From Armatimonadota bacterium (lineage in GTDB: Bacteria; Armatimonadota; Zipacnadia; Zipacnadales; UBA11051): DNA of 5,183 bases. The notes beneath the pieces were generated by a model, which was not told the DNA's origin, made no database searches, and saw only the letters and a program-made list of their open reading frames with translations. The translations under genes and the position numbers were made by a program. Shown here piece after piece: positions 1 to 5,183 of the stretch (position 1 is its first letter; every line of letters starts with the position of its first letter). The stretch lies in NCBI GenBank assembly GCA_003542955.1, contig DPJP01000033.1, positions 8,099-13,281 of the forward strand, read 5' to 3'.

Positions 1-22
1 GGAGTGGCTCGCTCTAACCGGG

Positions 23-51
23 TTGCGGGTCACAAGTGGACGTGGTAGTAT
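23..51 (+). promoter_or_regulatory. Weak sigma-70-like promoter candidate before the first thioredoxin gene
   Basis: TTGCGG (23-28) and TAGTAT (46-51) are separated by 17 bases. They match the -35 and -10 consensus at 3 of 6 and 4 of 6 positions, in otherwise GC-rich sequence, about 60 bases before the chosen start of the lipoprotein thioredoxin. This is the best spaced pair in the leader, but the match is weak and could be chance. The rest of bases 1-113 shows no convincing gene or RNA structure. Confidence 0.22.
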
Positions 52-113
52 CCATTGCTGTCGGGCCGTGGTCAGAGAGCGGACTGTACTTGGGGAACAT
101 GGAGGTTGGTGCG

Positions 114-650
114 GTGCTACACAAATCCGCGCGGACAGGGCTATCCAATGCGCGCATGGGTCTGTCTCTCGTTCTTCTGCTTGCGGGCGCCTGCGTTCTC
201 GGGGGCTGCCCGGGGTCTCGCGCAACCCGGGATGCTTCCCCCACATCGGCAACTACCGAGCGTGATCGGCCCGCCGTCGACTACGACAAGACGATGGTCC
301 ACCATGACAAGGGCATAGCAGAGGTCACCGGAAGCGATTTCGATCAGGTGGTCCTCGCGTCGAAGGTACCGGTACTGGTGGACTTCTGGGCCGAGTGGTG
401 CGGGCCCTGCCGGATGGTTCATCCCATTCTGGAGCAGATTGCGGGCAAGTACGAGGGCAAGGTGCTGGTCGCAAAGGTCGATGTCGACGGTTCGGGCAAC
501 CATCAACTCGCCAAGAAGTACGGAGTCCGCAGTATTCCGGCCCTGTTTCTCATCAAGGACGGCCAGGTTGTGGATGAGTGGGTAGGGTATGATGACAACA
601 TGGGCGAGACCCTGGCCGCGGCGATCGAGAAGGCAATTGCGGAGAAGTGA
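114..650 (+). CDS. Thioredoxin-fold lipoprotein, predicted membrane-anchored and extracytoplasmic
   Basis: A 178-residue protein predicted to act as a thiol-disulfide oxidoreductase outside the cytoplasm. I chose the GTG start at 114 because GGAGG (101-105) lies 8 bases before it and the resulting N-terminus is a good lipoprotein signal: basic residues (H3, K4, R7, R14), a hydrophobic stretch at about 15-31, and the lipobox LGGC with the lipidated cysteine at residue 32. The residue after it is proline, not aspartate, so nothing marks it for inner-membrane retention in a Lol-type system. A polar linker (33-67) leads to a complete thioredoxin domain (about 69-176). That domain has the buried aspartate D90 in VDFW, the active site WCGPC at 95-99 and the cis-proline P142 in SIP. 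WCGPC is typical of reducing thioredoxins, so an electron donor such as a DsbD/CcdA-type protein would be expected; none is in the window. About half of the domain is identical to the next gene product, which starts 72 bases downstream and probably shares the transcript. The later ATG at 156 is possible but has no well-spaced ribosome binding site and would remove most of the positive charge. Confidence 0.85.
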   Translation: MLHKSARTGLSNARMGLSLVLLLAGACVLGGCPGSRATRDASPTSATTERDRPAVDYDKTMVHHDKGIAEVTGSDFDQVVLASKVPVLVDFWAEWCGPCRMVHPILEQIAGKYEGKVLVAKVDVDGSGNHQLAKKYGVRSIPALFLIKDGQVVDEWVGYDDNMGETLAAAIEKAIAEK

Positions 651-722
651 TGCATTCACCACTGCGGGCGGGATTGTGCGACCGGAGTGGGGATAGACTA
701 CACCCTGAGGAGGGCACAGTTG

Positions 723-1049
723 ATGCCGATCGAAGTGACAAGCGCAGATTTCGCCGAGAAGGTACTCAATGCCGACCAGCCCGCTCTGGTGGATTTCTGG
801 GCGCCGTGGTGCGGCCCGTGCCAGATGATGCATCCGGTGCTCGAACAGGTAGCGACCAAGTACGAGGGCCGTGCCGTTGTCGCCAAGTGCAACATCGATG
901 AGGCGAACAACCAGGAGTTGGCCCAGAAGTACCAGGTCCGCGCGATCCCGTACATCGCCGTGTTCAAGGGCGGAGAGATCGTCGAGGAGATCGTCGGGGT
1001 GCGGCCGCAGGAGGACCTCGAGGCAGCGCTCGACAGGGCATTGGCGTAG
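723..1049 (+). CDS. Thioredoxin, cytoplasmic
   Basis: A 108-residue classical thioredoxin that would reduce protein disulfides in the cytoplasm, normally recharged by thioredoxin reductase (not in this window). The start at 723 has AGGAGGG (708-714) 8 bases upstream and gives the usual thioredoxin length; the in-frame ATG at 687 lacks such a site and adds an atypical extension. Key residues sit at Escherichia coli-like positions: buried D24 in VDFW, WCGPC at 29-33 and cis-proline P76 in AIP. No signal peptide or membrane segment is visible. The residue before the conserved proline after the active site (HP, H37) is histidine, where E. coli thioredoxin has alanine; the upstream paralogue has the same histidine. 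An additional cysteine, C56, lies outside the active site in the segment AKCNID. The family call is secure; which thioredoxin paralogue this corresponds to in other genomes cannot be decided here, so no symbol is given. Confidence 0.95.
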   Translation: MPIEVTSADFAEKVLNADQPALVDFWAPWCGPCQMMHPVLEQVATKYEGRAVVAKCNIDEANNQELAQKYQVRAIPYIAVFKGGEIVEEIVGVRPQEDLEAALDRALA

Positions 1050-1080
1050 CTGCGCTCCCGGATGTGGCGGAGGCGGCGCT

Positions 1081-1099
1081 TCGGGGGTGCTATCCCCGA
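1081..1099 (+). repeat. Small inverted repeat (6-bp stem) after the second thioredoxin gene
   Basis: TCGGGG (1081-1086) pairs with CCCCGA (1094-1099) around a 7-base loop, 31 bases after the thioredoxin stop codon. No T-run follows, so on its own it is not a convincing terminator. It may stabilise the 3' end of the transcript or be chance in GC-rich sequence. Confidence 0.3.
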
Positions 1100-1149
1100 T
1101 GTGCGCGACAATTGCCCTTGCGCTCCGGCACAATGACGTAGTAGATTTG

Positions 1150-1192
1150 ACAGACCCCGATGCGTCGCCATGGCGGTGCTCGGGGTCTGTTT
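1150..1192 (+). terminator. Probable intrinsic terminator: long hairpin between thioredoxin and transporter genes
   Basis: ACAGACCCCGA (1150-1160) and TCGGGGTCTGT (1180-1190) are perfect 11-base complementary arms. The loop can itself pair: GCGT (1162-1165) with GTGC (1176-1179) through two GC and two GU pairs, and the 10-base palindrome CGCCATGGCG (1166-1175) closes the tip. The result is a near-continuous stem with one unpaired T at 1161. The stem runs into TTT (1190-1192), a short T-tract. It lies about 100 bases after the thioredoxin stop and 60 bases before the transporter start, as expected for a boundary between transcription units. The T-tract is short, so termination efficiency is uncertain. 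An operator or leader attenuator is the alternative. Confidence 0.6.
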
Positions 1193-1250
1193 GCGTTGCG
1201 GCGGCGGCCCCCGGGCGGCTGCACGCCGCACTTGTATTCGGAGGGACTCG

Positions 1251-3638
1251 ATGGCACAGAACCGCGCGACTCCGGCTGGTGCTCCGCGGACGGAGTTGAG
1301 CCGCGACCTCGGCCTGTGGGATATCACGCTGGTCGGTGTCGCCGGGATGATCGGCGCCGGCATCTTCGTCCTGACGGGCATCGCCGCCGGTCAGGCCGGG
1401 CCTGCTCTGCTGCTTGCCTTCGCGCTCAATGGCGTCGTGACGCTTCTGACGGGGATGGTGTACGCCGAGTTGGGTTCGGCGATCCCCGAAGCGGGGGGCG
1501 GTTACCTCTGGGTGCGGGAGGGGTTGCCGGACCCGAACGCCCTGCTCGCCGGGTGGATGAGTTGGTTCGCGCATGCGGTGGTCGGCAGCGTCTATGCGCT
1601 TGGGTTTGCCGCCTATCTCGAGGTCACTCTGGAGTACGCGGGCATCAACGTTCCAGGCCTGCACGGAGCGCTCTTTCACAAGGTCTTTGCGGCGCTGGTC
1701 GCTGCCGCGGTCATCTACATCAACTTCCGGGGGGCCTCTGAGACATCAAAGGCGGGCATGGTCGTCACGATCGGCAAGCTGGTCATCATCTGGTTCTTCG
1801 TGGCCGCCGGTCTGGCGGCGATGCTTGCCGACCCCGGCCTCATGAGCAACTTCTCGAACCTCCACGTGCCCGGGCTGGCGTCGGAGTTGAAGGGTTTCGC
1901 GCCCATGGGCATGGCCGGTGTGTTCACTGCAATGGGCCTGACCTTCATCGCCTTCGAGGGCTATGAGATCATCGCGCAGGCCGGTGAGGAGGTGAAACGA
2001 CCTCGCCAGAATGTGCCGAAAGCGGTGTTCCTCGCCCTGGCCATAGTGATCCCGACCTACATTGCCGTGGCCTTTGTGGCACTCGGGGCGGTGAGCCCCC
2101 CGGCCGAGCTGGGGCCGACGACAACGTGGAAGTGGCTCTCCGACACGCACGGGGAGGTGGCGTTGGCCAGGGCGGCGGAGAGCTTCATGGGCGGCGCGGC
2201 GGTGCTGCTGCTGATCGGGGCGCTGATGTCGACGGTGAGCGCTCTAATCGCGACGACATACTCCTCGACGAGGGTCTCATTCGCTCTGGGCCGCGACCGG
2301 AATCTCCCGGACTTCTTCGCTGCCATTCACCCGAGGACCAGGATACCATACGCCGCGTTGCTGGCGAGCGGGACGCTGATCATCCTGATGGCGGTGGCGA
2401 TCCCACTCGAGGCGGTCGCCGCGGCGGCCGACATCATGTTCATGCTGCTGTTCCTGCAGGTCAACATCGCCTGCATCACTATCCGCAAGAAGTACGGTGA
2501 CAAGCTCCGCTATGGTTACATGGCGCCGTTCTTCCCCTGGGTGCCGATTGTTGCCATAGCGTTCCAGCTCGCGCTGATCGTCTTCATGTGTGTCTTCTCG
2601 CCCCTGGCCGGCATCATCGCGTTCTTCTGGGTCGGCGCGGGCGTTGTGGTGCATCGCCTGTACTCAGGGAGGCGGCGGCGAGAGGTGAGCATCACGCCGA
2701 TCGTGGCAGAGGTGAACCCGCCACTGGAGCACCGGGGCTTCTCGGTGATGGTGCCTGTTGCGAACCCCGAGACCGCGGGGACGCTCCTGCAGGTCGCCGA
2801 CCGCATCCTGGACCTGCGCCCCGGGAACCTGGTTCTGGCGCATGTAGTGACCGTCCCGGACGCGTTGCCCGTCAGCGTCGGCACCGACTTCATTGCGGAG
2901 CGGCAGCCGCTACTGTCGGCCGTCACTCGTCAGGCAGAGGAACTCGGGCGCGTCCCGACCTCGCTCATTCGGGTCGGACACCGTGCGGCCGATGCGATCA
3001 TCGATACCGTCGAGGACCACAGGGTGGGCTTCGTGGTTATGGGCTGGGCAGGTCTCAGCCGCGATCCGCGCACCGTGGTGGGCTCCACCATCGACAGGAT
3101 CGTGAAGGACGCGAACACAAACGTCGTGGTCGTGCGCGGGGATGTGACCATCCCCGCGCGGCGCATACTCGTCCCGGTGCAGCATCCCCAGCACGGGGAG
3201 TTGATGGCGGAGTTCGCGGCGGCGATGGCCGCGGAGACCGACGCGTACATCAGGCTCCTCCACATAGTGCCGCCCGATACGCCACCGGAGCAGAGGGCTG
3301 AGGCGGCGCGGGTGCTCCGCGAGACCGTTCACATCGGGGCCGATGACGAGACTGTGGATGACGCATCGCGCACGCGCCGGGTACGCTTCCAGGTGCAGAT
3401 CGAGTCGGGGGATGTGGTCGAGACTCTGATCGAGCAGGCTTCGGAGTTCGATCTGGTGCTGATGGGCGCATCCAGAGAGAGCTGGTTGAGGCGGAAGGTG
3501 TGGGGGGATAAGACTGCACGCGTTGCTCGACAGTCCCCGACGCCGCTGATGCTGCTTAACCTCCGTAGTGGGCGGCTCAAGTTTGGCGTCTCAAAGTTCT
3601 TCCAGTACTTCTGGGACATCGAACAGGGCGTCGAGTAG
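1251..3638 (+). CDS. APC-superfamily amino-acid permease fused to two universal stress protein domains
   Basis: A 795-residue inner-membrane secondary transporter, probably for amino acids. The start has GGAGGG (1240-1245) five bases upstream. Residues about 20-472 form a 12-segment APC core. The first membrane segment carries GMIGAGIFVLTG (32-43), the unwound substrate-binding motif of the family. The sixth carries FIAFEGYE (232-239), followed by the conserved loop AGEEVKRPRQNVPKA (244-258). A basic stretch, GRRRRE (473-478), marks the cytoplasmic exit. Two USP domains follow. The first (about 494-629) has a perfect nucleotide-binding motif G-2x-G-9x-G-S: G598, G601, G611, S612. The second (about 637-771) has the same spacing but reads G739, R742, G752, D753, so nucleotide binding there is doubtful. 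Neither domain has the usual aspartate after its first strand (VPVANP, VPVQHP). A 24-residue aromatic-rich tail ends the protein. The APC-USP fusion architecture is known; regulation of transport by nucleotide binding is inference. Substrate cannot be read from sequence; cationic amino acids are one possibility. The next gene is coupled to it. Confidence 0.92.
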   Translation: MAQNRATPAGAPRTELSRDLGLWDITLVGVAGMIGAGIFVLTGIAAGQAGPALLLAFALNGVVTLLTGMVYAELGSAIPEAGGGYLWVREGLPDPNALLAGWMSWFAHAVVGSVYALGFAAYLEVTLEYAGINVPGLHGALFHKVFAALVAAAVIYINFRGASETSKAGMVVTIGKLVIIWFFVAAGLAAMLADPGLMSNFSNLHVPGLASELKGFAPMGMAGVFTAMGLTFIAFEGYEIIAQAGEEVKRPRQNVPKAVFLALAIVIPTYIAVAFVALGAVSPPAELGPTTTWKWLSDTHGEVALARAAESFMGGAAVLLLIGALMSTVSALIATTYSSTRVSFALGRDRNLPDFFAAIHPRTRIPYAALLASGTLIILMAVAIPLEAVAAAADIMFMLLFLQVNIACITIRKKYGDKLRYGYMAPFFPWVPIVAIAFQLALIVFMCVFSPLAGIIAFFWVGAGVVVHRLYSGRRRREVSITPIVAEVNPPLEHRGFSVMVPVANPETAGTLLQVADRILDLRPGNLVLAHVVTVPDALPVSVGTDFIAERQPLLSAVTRQAEELGRVPTSLIRVGHRAADAIIDTVEDHRVGFVVMGWAGLSRDPRTVVGSTIDRIVKDANTNVVVVRGDVTIPARRILVPVQHPQHGELMAEFAAAMAAETDAYIRLLHIVPPDTPPEQRAEAARVLRETVHIGADDETVDDASRTRRVRFQVQIESGDVVETLIEQASEFDLVLMGASRESWLRRKVWGDKTARVARQSPTPLMLLNLRSGRLKFGVSKFFQYFWDIEQGVE

Positions 3639-3643
3639 GAGGG
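3637..3643 (+). promoter_or_regulatory. Ribosome binding site overlapping the transporter stop codon
   Basis: AGGAGGG overlaps the last two bases of the transporter TAG and sits 6 bases before the ATG at 3650. Ribosomes ending the transporter would be placed directly on this site, which suggests translational coupling. A competing ATG at 3646 reads only four codons before TGA, so 3650 is the start. Confidence 0.75.
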
Positions 3644-3649
3644 CCATGG

Positions 3650-3979
3650 ATGTCGCTTGATGAGCTCGAAGAGGCCGGCCTGCTGCTGCCGCGTGATGAC
3701 TGGGGCAAGGGTGACCCTCACAGCAAAGTGAACAAATGGGCCCTTGCTGCAGCCTGGACGCTTGCCGGCGTGTCGGCCGTGCTGATGTATGCAGGCAACG
3801 GCTTGCTTGCAACGTGGATCGGTCTGATTGGGATGCTTGTTTTCATCGGGTGGTTCACATACCTCTCGGTGCACGCGATCAATGCGCGCCACGCCGCGCA
3901 GTTGGAGACGTTTGGGCCTGACCGGCTGGCCGGCCCCGCGAGCGCGGTCGATGCCGCGGACACCGCGGAGACCGACTAA
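3650..3979 (+). CDS. Small membrane protein with two membrane segments, coupled to the transporter
   Basis: A 109-residue protein that I do not recognise as a named family. Residues 1-29 are hydrophilic, with an acidic patch (LDELEE, 3-8) and basic residues just before the membrane (K26, K29). Two hydrophobic segments follow, about 30-49 and 52-77, with only a short turn (about GNG) between them, which makes a tight hairpin. After the second come NARH (78-81) and a polar, acidic, alanine-rich tail. By the positive-inside rule both ends should be cytoplasmic. The start is fixed by AGGAGGG six bases upstream, which overlaps the preceding stop codon; only 11 bases separate the two genes. The tight linkage suggests an accessory or stabilising subunit of the APC-USP transporter, or a partner of its cytoplasmic USP domains. 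That is inference from position alone. No signal peptide cleavage site, catalytic motif or metal-binding motif is visible. Confidence 0.82.
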   Translation: MSLDELEEAGLLLPRDDWGKGDPHSKVNKWALAAAWTLAGVSAVLMYAGNGLLATWIGLIGMLVFIGWFTYLSVHAINARHAAQLETFGPDRLAGPASAVDAADTAETD

Positions 3980-3990
3980 CACCGCGGCAT
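3951..3990 (+). repeat. Inverted repeat spanning the stop codon of the small membrane protein gene
   Basis: ATGCCGCGG (3951-3959) and CCGCGGCAT (3982-3990) are perfect 9-base complementary arms with a 22-base loop that includes the stop codon (3977-3979). ACACCGCGG also occurs twice in the same orientation (3960-3968 and 3979-3987), so the left arm could pair with either CCGCGG copy. There is no T-run. It could be an RNA hairpin that sets 3' end stability or separates expression of the following Rid gene, or it could simply reflect GC-rich sequence. Confidence 0.35.
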
Positions 3991-4019
3991 ACGTCACCAA
4001 CACCAGGAGGGACAGGCGC

Positions 4020-4421
4020 ATGGCACGCCGCGTTATCAACCCGGAGACCGTATGCAGACCCGTATCGCCAACCTACTCGCATGCCAGTGTAGCGAGTACA
4101 GGGAGGCTGTTGTTCATCGCGGGGCAGGTGGCCACCGATATCAAGGGCCGATGTGTGGGCGACGATATCCGGACGCAGACCGCGCAGGTCTACACCAATA
4201 TCCGGCTGATCCTCGAGGCGGCAGGCGCAACGCTGGATAACGTGCTCCACACGGATGTGTTCATGGTGGATGTGGACCGTGACCTCGAGGGCTACCTGGA
4301 GGTACGCAAGGGGGTCTTCACGCACAACCCGCCGCCGAGTACGCTGGTTGAGGTGAGGCGCCTGGTGGCGGGGGAGTACCTCGTCGAGGTGAAAGCCGTT
4401 GCCGAACTGCCCGCGGAGTAG
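4020..4421 (+). CDS. Rid (YjgF/YER057c/UK114) family protein lacking the RidA catalytic arginine
   Basis: A 133-residue protein, close to the usual 125-135 for this family of trimeric cytoplasmic proteins. AGGAGGG (4005-4011) lies 8 bases before the start. Family features are LLFIAGQVATD (30-40), the helix ending in LEAAGATLDNVLHTDVFM (65-82) and the C-terminal VEVRRLVAGEYLVEVKAVA (110-128). Classical RidA, which hydrolyses reactive enamines and imines such as 2-aminoacrylate, has an arginine in PARSCVEV (R105 in E. coli). Aligning VEV places S107 there, in PPPSTLVEV. The tyrosine near the N-terminus (Y19) and the glutamate matching E. coli E120 (E123) are kept. The protein is therefore a Rid-family member outside the archetypal RidA subgroup, like the arginine-less Rid subgroups, and its reaction is unknown. 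It follows the small membrane protein by 40 bases and may be read from the same transcript. It converges on the DUF89 gene with 4 bases between stop codons. Confidence 0.88.
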   Translation: MARRVINPETVCRPVSPTYSHASVASTGRLLFIAGQVATDIKGRCVGDDIRTQTAQVYTNIRLILEAAGATLDNVLHTDVFMVDVDRDLEGYLEVRKGVFTHNPPPSTLVEVRRLVAGEYLVEVKAVAELPAE

Positions 4422-4425
4422 TCGG

Positions 4426-5183
4426 TCAATGGGTCAGAATGCGGTGGGTGGCCTGGGCCTCGAATACCATGTCGCCCTGGCGAACGCCGATGTTGGCGGC
4501 GACGACGGGGCACTTGGCCAGTAGCAGGAAGAAGAGCGGGCCGTCGGCGTCGCTGAAGACCTCGTAGTTGCCCTGCCCCTTTGCGATGATGATGTCGGCC
4601 TGCGCCCACGCGCGATCGAACTGCGGGGCCCCGGTCGCTCCCGGGGGAATGCCGATGAGGTGGGCCACCGCGCCGAGGCCAACCTGCTCGGCGTCGGCGA
4701 GCATTGCGTCATTGATGAAAGGGGCGCTCTTGACCGCCAGAGTGATTTCGGCCCCGCTCATCTGCTCGAGCAACACCCTGTCAAAGACGATTTCGCCGGC
4801 GTTGTCGGCGATATAGAGCACCCTCCGGGCCGTCTTCACCCTGACCCTGAACGCGTCGAAATCCTCGACCGCGAAGTCTCCATCAAGAGCCCGCTGCAAC
4901 GAGTCCTCCACGTCGAACGTGGCAAACACGCCGAAGTCCATGATGTTGCCGGCAATGGCTATGCGTGCGGCCGTCAGGAGATGGTCATCTGCGTCCGCGA
5001 CGAGCTGTCGCAGGGTGGGAAGCAGCTCCATCGCGTGCCTGTTTGATTCCGTCTTGGCCGCTATCCAGGGGTCATCGACGCCGGTGACGCGCGCAACCGC
5101 GCGGTGAACGACGAAGCCGGTGCGCATTGGGGTGGCATCGAGCGGGGCCTGCGCGAGGGCCTCGAGAGCCGCCTTCACGGCGG
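4426..5183 (-). CDS. DUF89 / ARMT1-like protein (metal-dependent damage-control phosphatase family), N-terminus off the edge
   Basis: Reads on the minus strand, with its stop at 4426-4428 and its beginning beyond the right end of the window. The 250 residues read from the GTG at 5178 are numbered here from 1, but that GTG has no ribosome binding site and the frame continues to the edge. The family's usual start, with a CxxC segment, is not visible, so roughly 35-45 residues are probably missing. DUF89 hallmarks are present: GNIMDFG (77-83), DNAGE (125-129), VKSAPFINDAML (149-160), AKGQGNYE (199-206) and the C-terminal NIGVRQGDMV (229-238). D125, N126 and D157 correspond to the metal ligands described for DUF89 proteins. 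Studied relatives are cobalt-, nickel- or manganese-dependent phosphatases that act on sugar phosphates or damaged phosphometabolites; the human relative is ARMT1. The exact substrate here is unknown. The protein is probably cytoplasmic. Its promoter lies outside the window. Confidence 0.88.
   Translation of the reverse strand, partial: AVKAALEALAQAPLDATPMRTGFVVHRAVARVTGVDDPWIAAKTESNRHAMELLPTLRQLVADADDHLLTAARIAIAGNIMDFGVFATFDVEDSLQRALDGDFAVEDFDAFRVRVKTARRVLYIADNAGEIVFDRVLLEQMSGAEITLAVKSAPFINDAMLADAEQVGLGAVAHLIGIPPGATGAPQFDRAWAQADIIIAKGQGNYEVFSDADGPLFFLLLAKCPVVAANIGVRQGDMVFEAQATHRILTH

Noticed and set aside
36..113. Extending the first thioredoxin to the ATG at 36 or 99
   Set aside because: These starts lack a well-spaced ribosome binding site and would put up to 26 extra residues before the lipoprotein signal. 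The GGAGG at 101-105 fits the GTG at 114.
687..722. Earlier ATG for the second thioredoxin
   Set aside because: AGGAGGG at 708-714 lies inside that extension and is correctly spaced for 723, which also gives the standard family length.
1147..1152. Perfect TTGACA as a -35 box for the transporter gene
   Set aside because: Bases 16-18 further on read CATGGCGG, with nothing like a -10 box, and the site runs into the hairpin arm.
1170..1250. Earlier ATG at 1170 for the transporter
   Set aside because: It lies at the tip of the hairpin, has no ribosome binding site and adds 27 arginine- and cysteine-rich residues unlike the family N-terminus.
141..1679. A 512-codon open frame on the minus strand opposite both thioredoxins and the start of the transporter
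   Set aside because: It is antisense to three well-supported genes, has no recognisable domain and a composition rich in R, P, H and A, as expected from the complement of GC-rich coding sequence.
2588..3301. A 237-codon plus-strand frame inside the USP region, and similar frames elsewhere (for example 4660-5046)
   Set aside because: They are out of frame with strongly supported genes, have low-complexity R/G/A/P composition and no ribosome binding site.
3828..4019. Upstream extension of the Rid frame over the small membrane protein gene
   Set aside because: It overlaps the preceding gene out of frame and gives an arginine-rich stretch; the AGGAGGG-preceded ATG at 4020 gives the normal Rid length.
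1..5183. Mobile elements, CRISPR arrays, tRNA or rRNA genes, phage or toxin-antitoxin modules
   Set aside because: I looked for terminal inverted repeats, regularly spaced repeats, cloverleaf-like segments and known small-gene pairs and saw none.

Overview
The window is a GC-rich bacterial segment (roughly 60-65% GC by eye). It holds five complete genes on the plus strand and one gene on the minus strand that runs off the right edge. Each complete gene has a purine-rich Shine-Dalgarno sequence (GGAGG or AGGAGGG) 5-8 bases before its start, which settles the starts and fits a bacterium. The sequence does not fix the phylum. A lipobox-bearing thioredoxin, a fused amino-acid permease/universal-stress protein and a DUF89 protein together would fit several deep-branching GC-rich lineages. 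I see no mobile element, tRNA, rRNA, CRISPR array or phage gene.

Layout. Bases 1-113 are non-coding with one weak promoter candidate. Bases 114-1049 hold two tandem thioredoxins: the first is predicted to be a membrane-anchored lipoprotein facing outside the cytoplasm, the second a standard 108-residue cytoplasmic thioredoxin. Both have WCGPC and the cis-proline, and they look like an old duplication. A 201-base gap (1050-1250) follows. It contains a small hairpin and then a long, nearly perfect hairpin ending in TTT that probably ends the thioredoxin transcript.

Bases 1251-3979 hold a two-gene unit. The first gene is a 795-residue APC-superfamily amino-acid transporter with two C-terminal universal stress protein (USP) domains. 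The second is a 109-residue protein with two membrane segments, whose Shine-Dalgarno overlaps the transporter stop codon. A RidA/YjgF-family gene follows 40 bases later. It lacks the arginine needed for classical RidA imine deaminase activity. It converges, with only 4 bases between stop codons, on a DUF89 (damage-control phosphatase type) gene on the minus strand.

How the genes may work together (inference). The thioredoxin pair could supply disulfide reduction on both sides of the membrane. The transporter and small membrane protein probably form one unit in which nucleotide binding by the first USP domain may sense energy state. The Rid and DUF89 proteins both belong to families linked to handling reactive or damaged metabolites, but they lie on opposite strands, so common regulation is not shown. 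The most notable points are the asymmetric USP pair, the coupled small membrane protein, and the arginine-less Rid protein. I did not find a clearly new multi-gene system.
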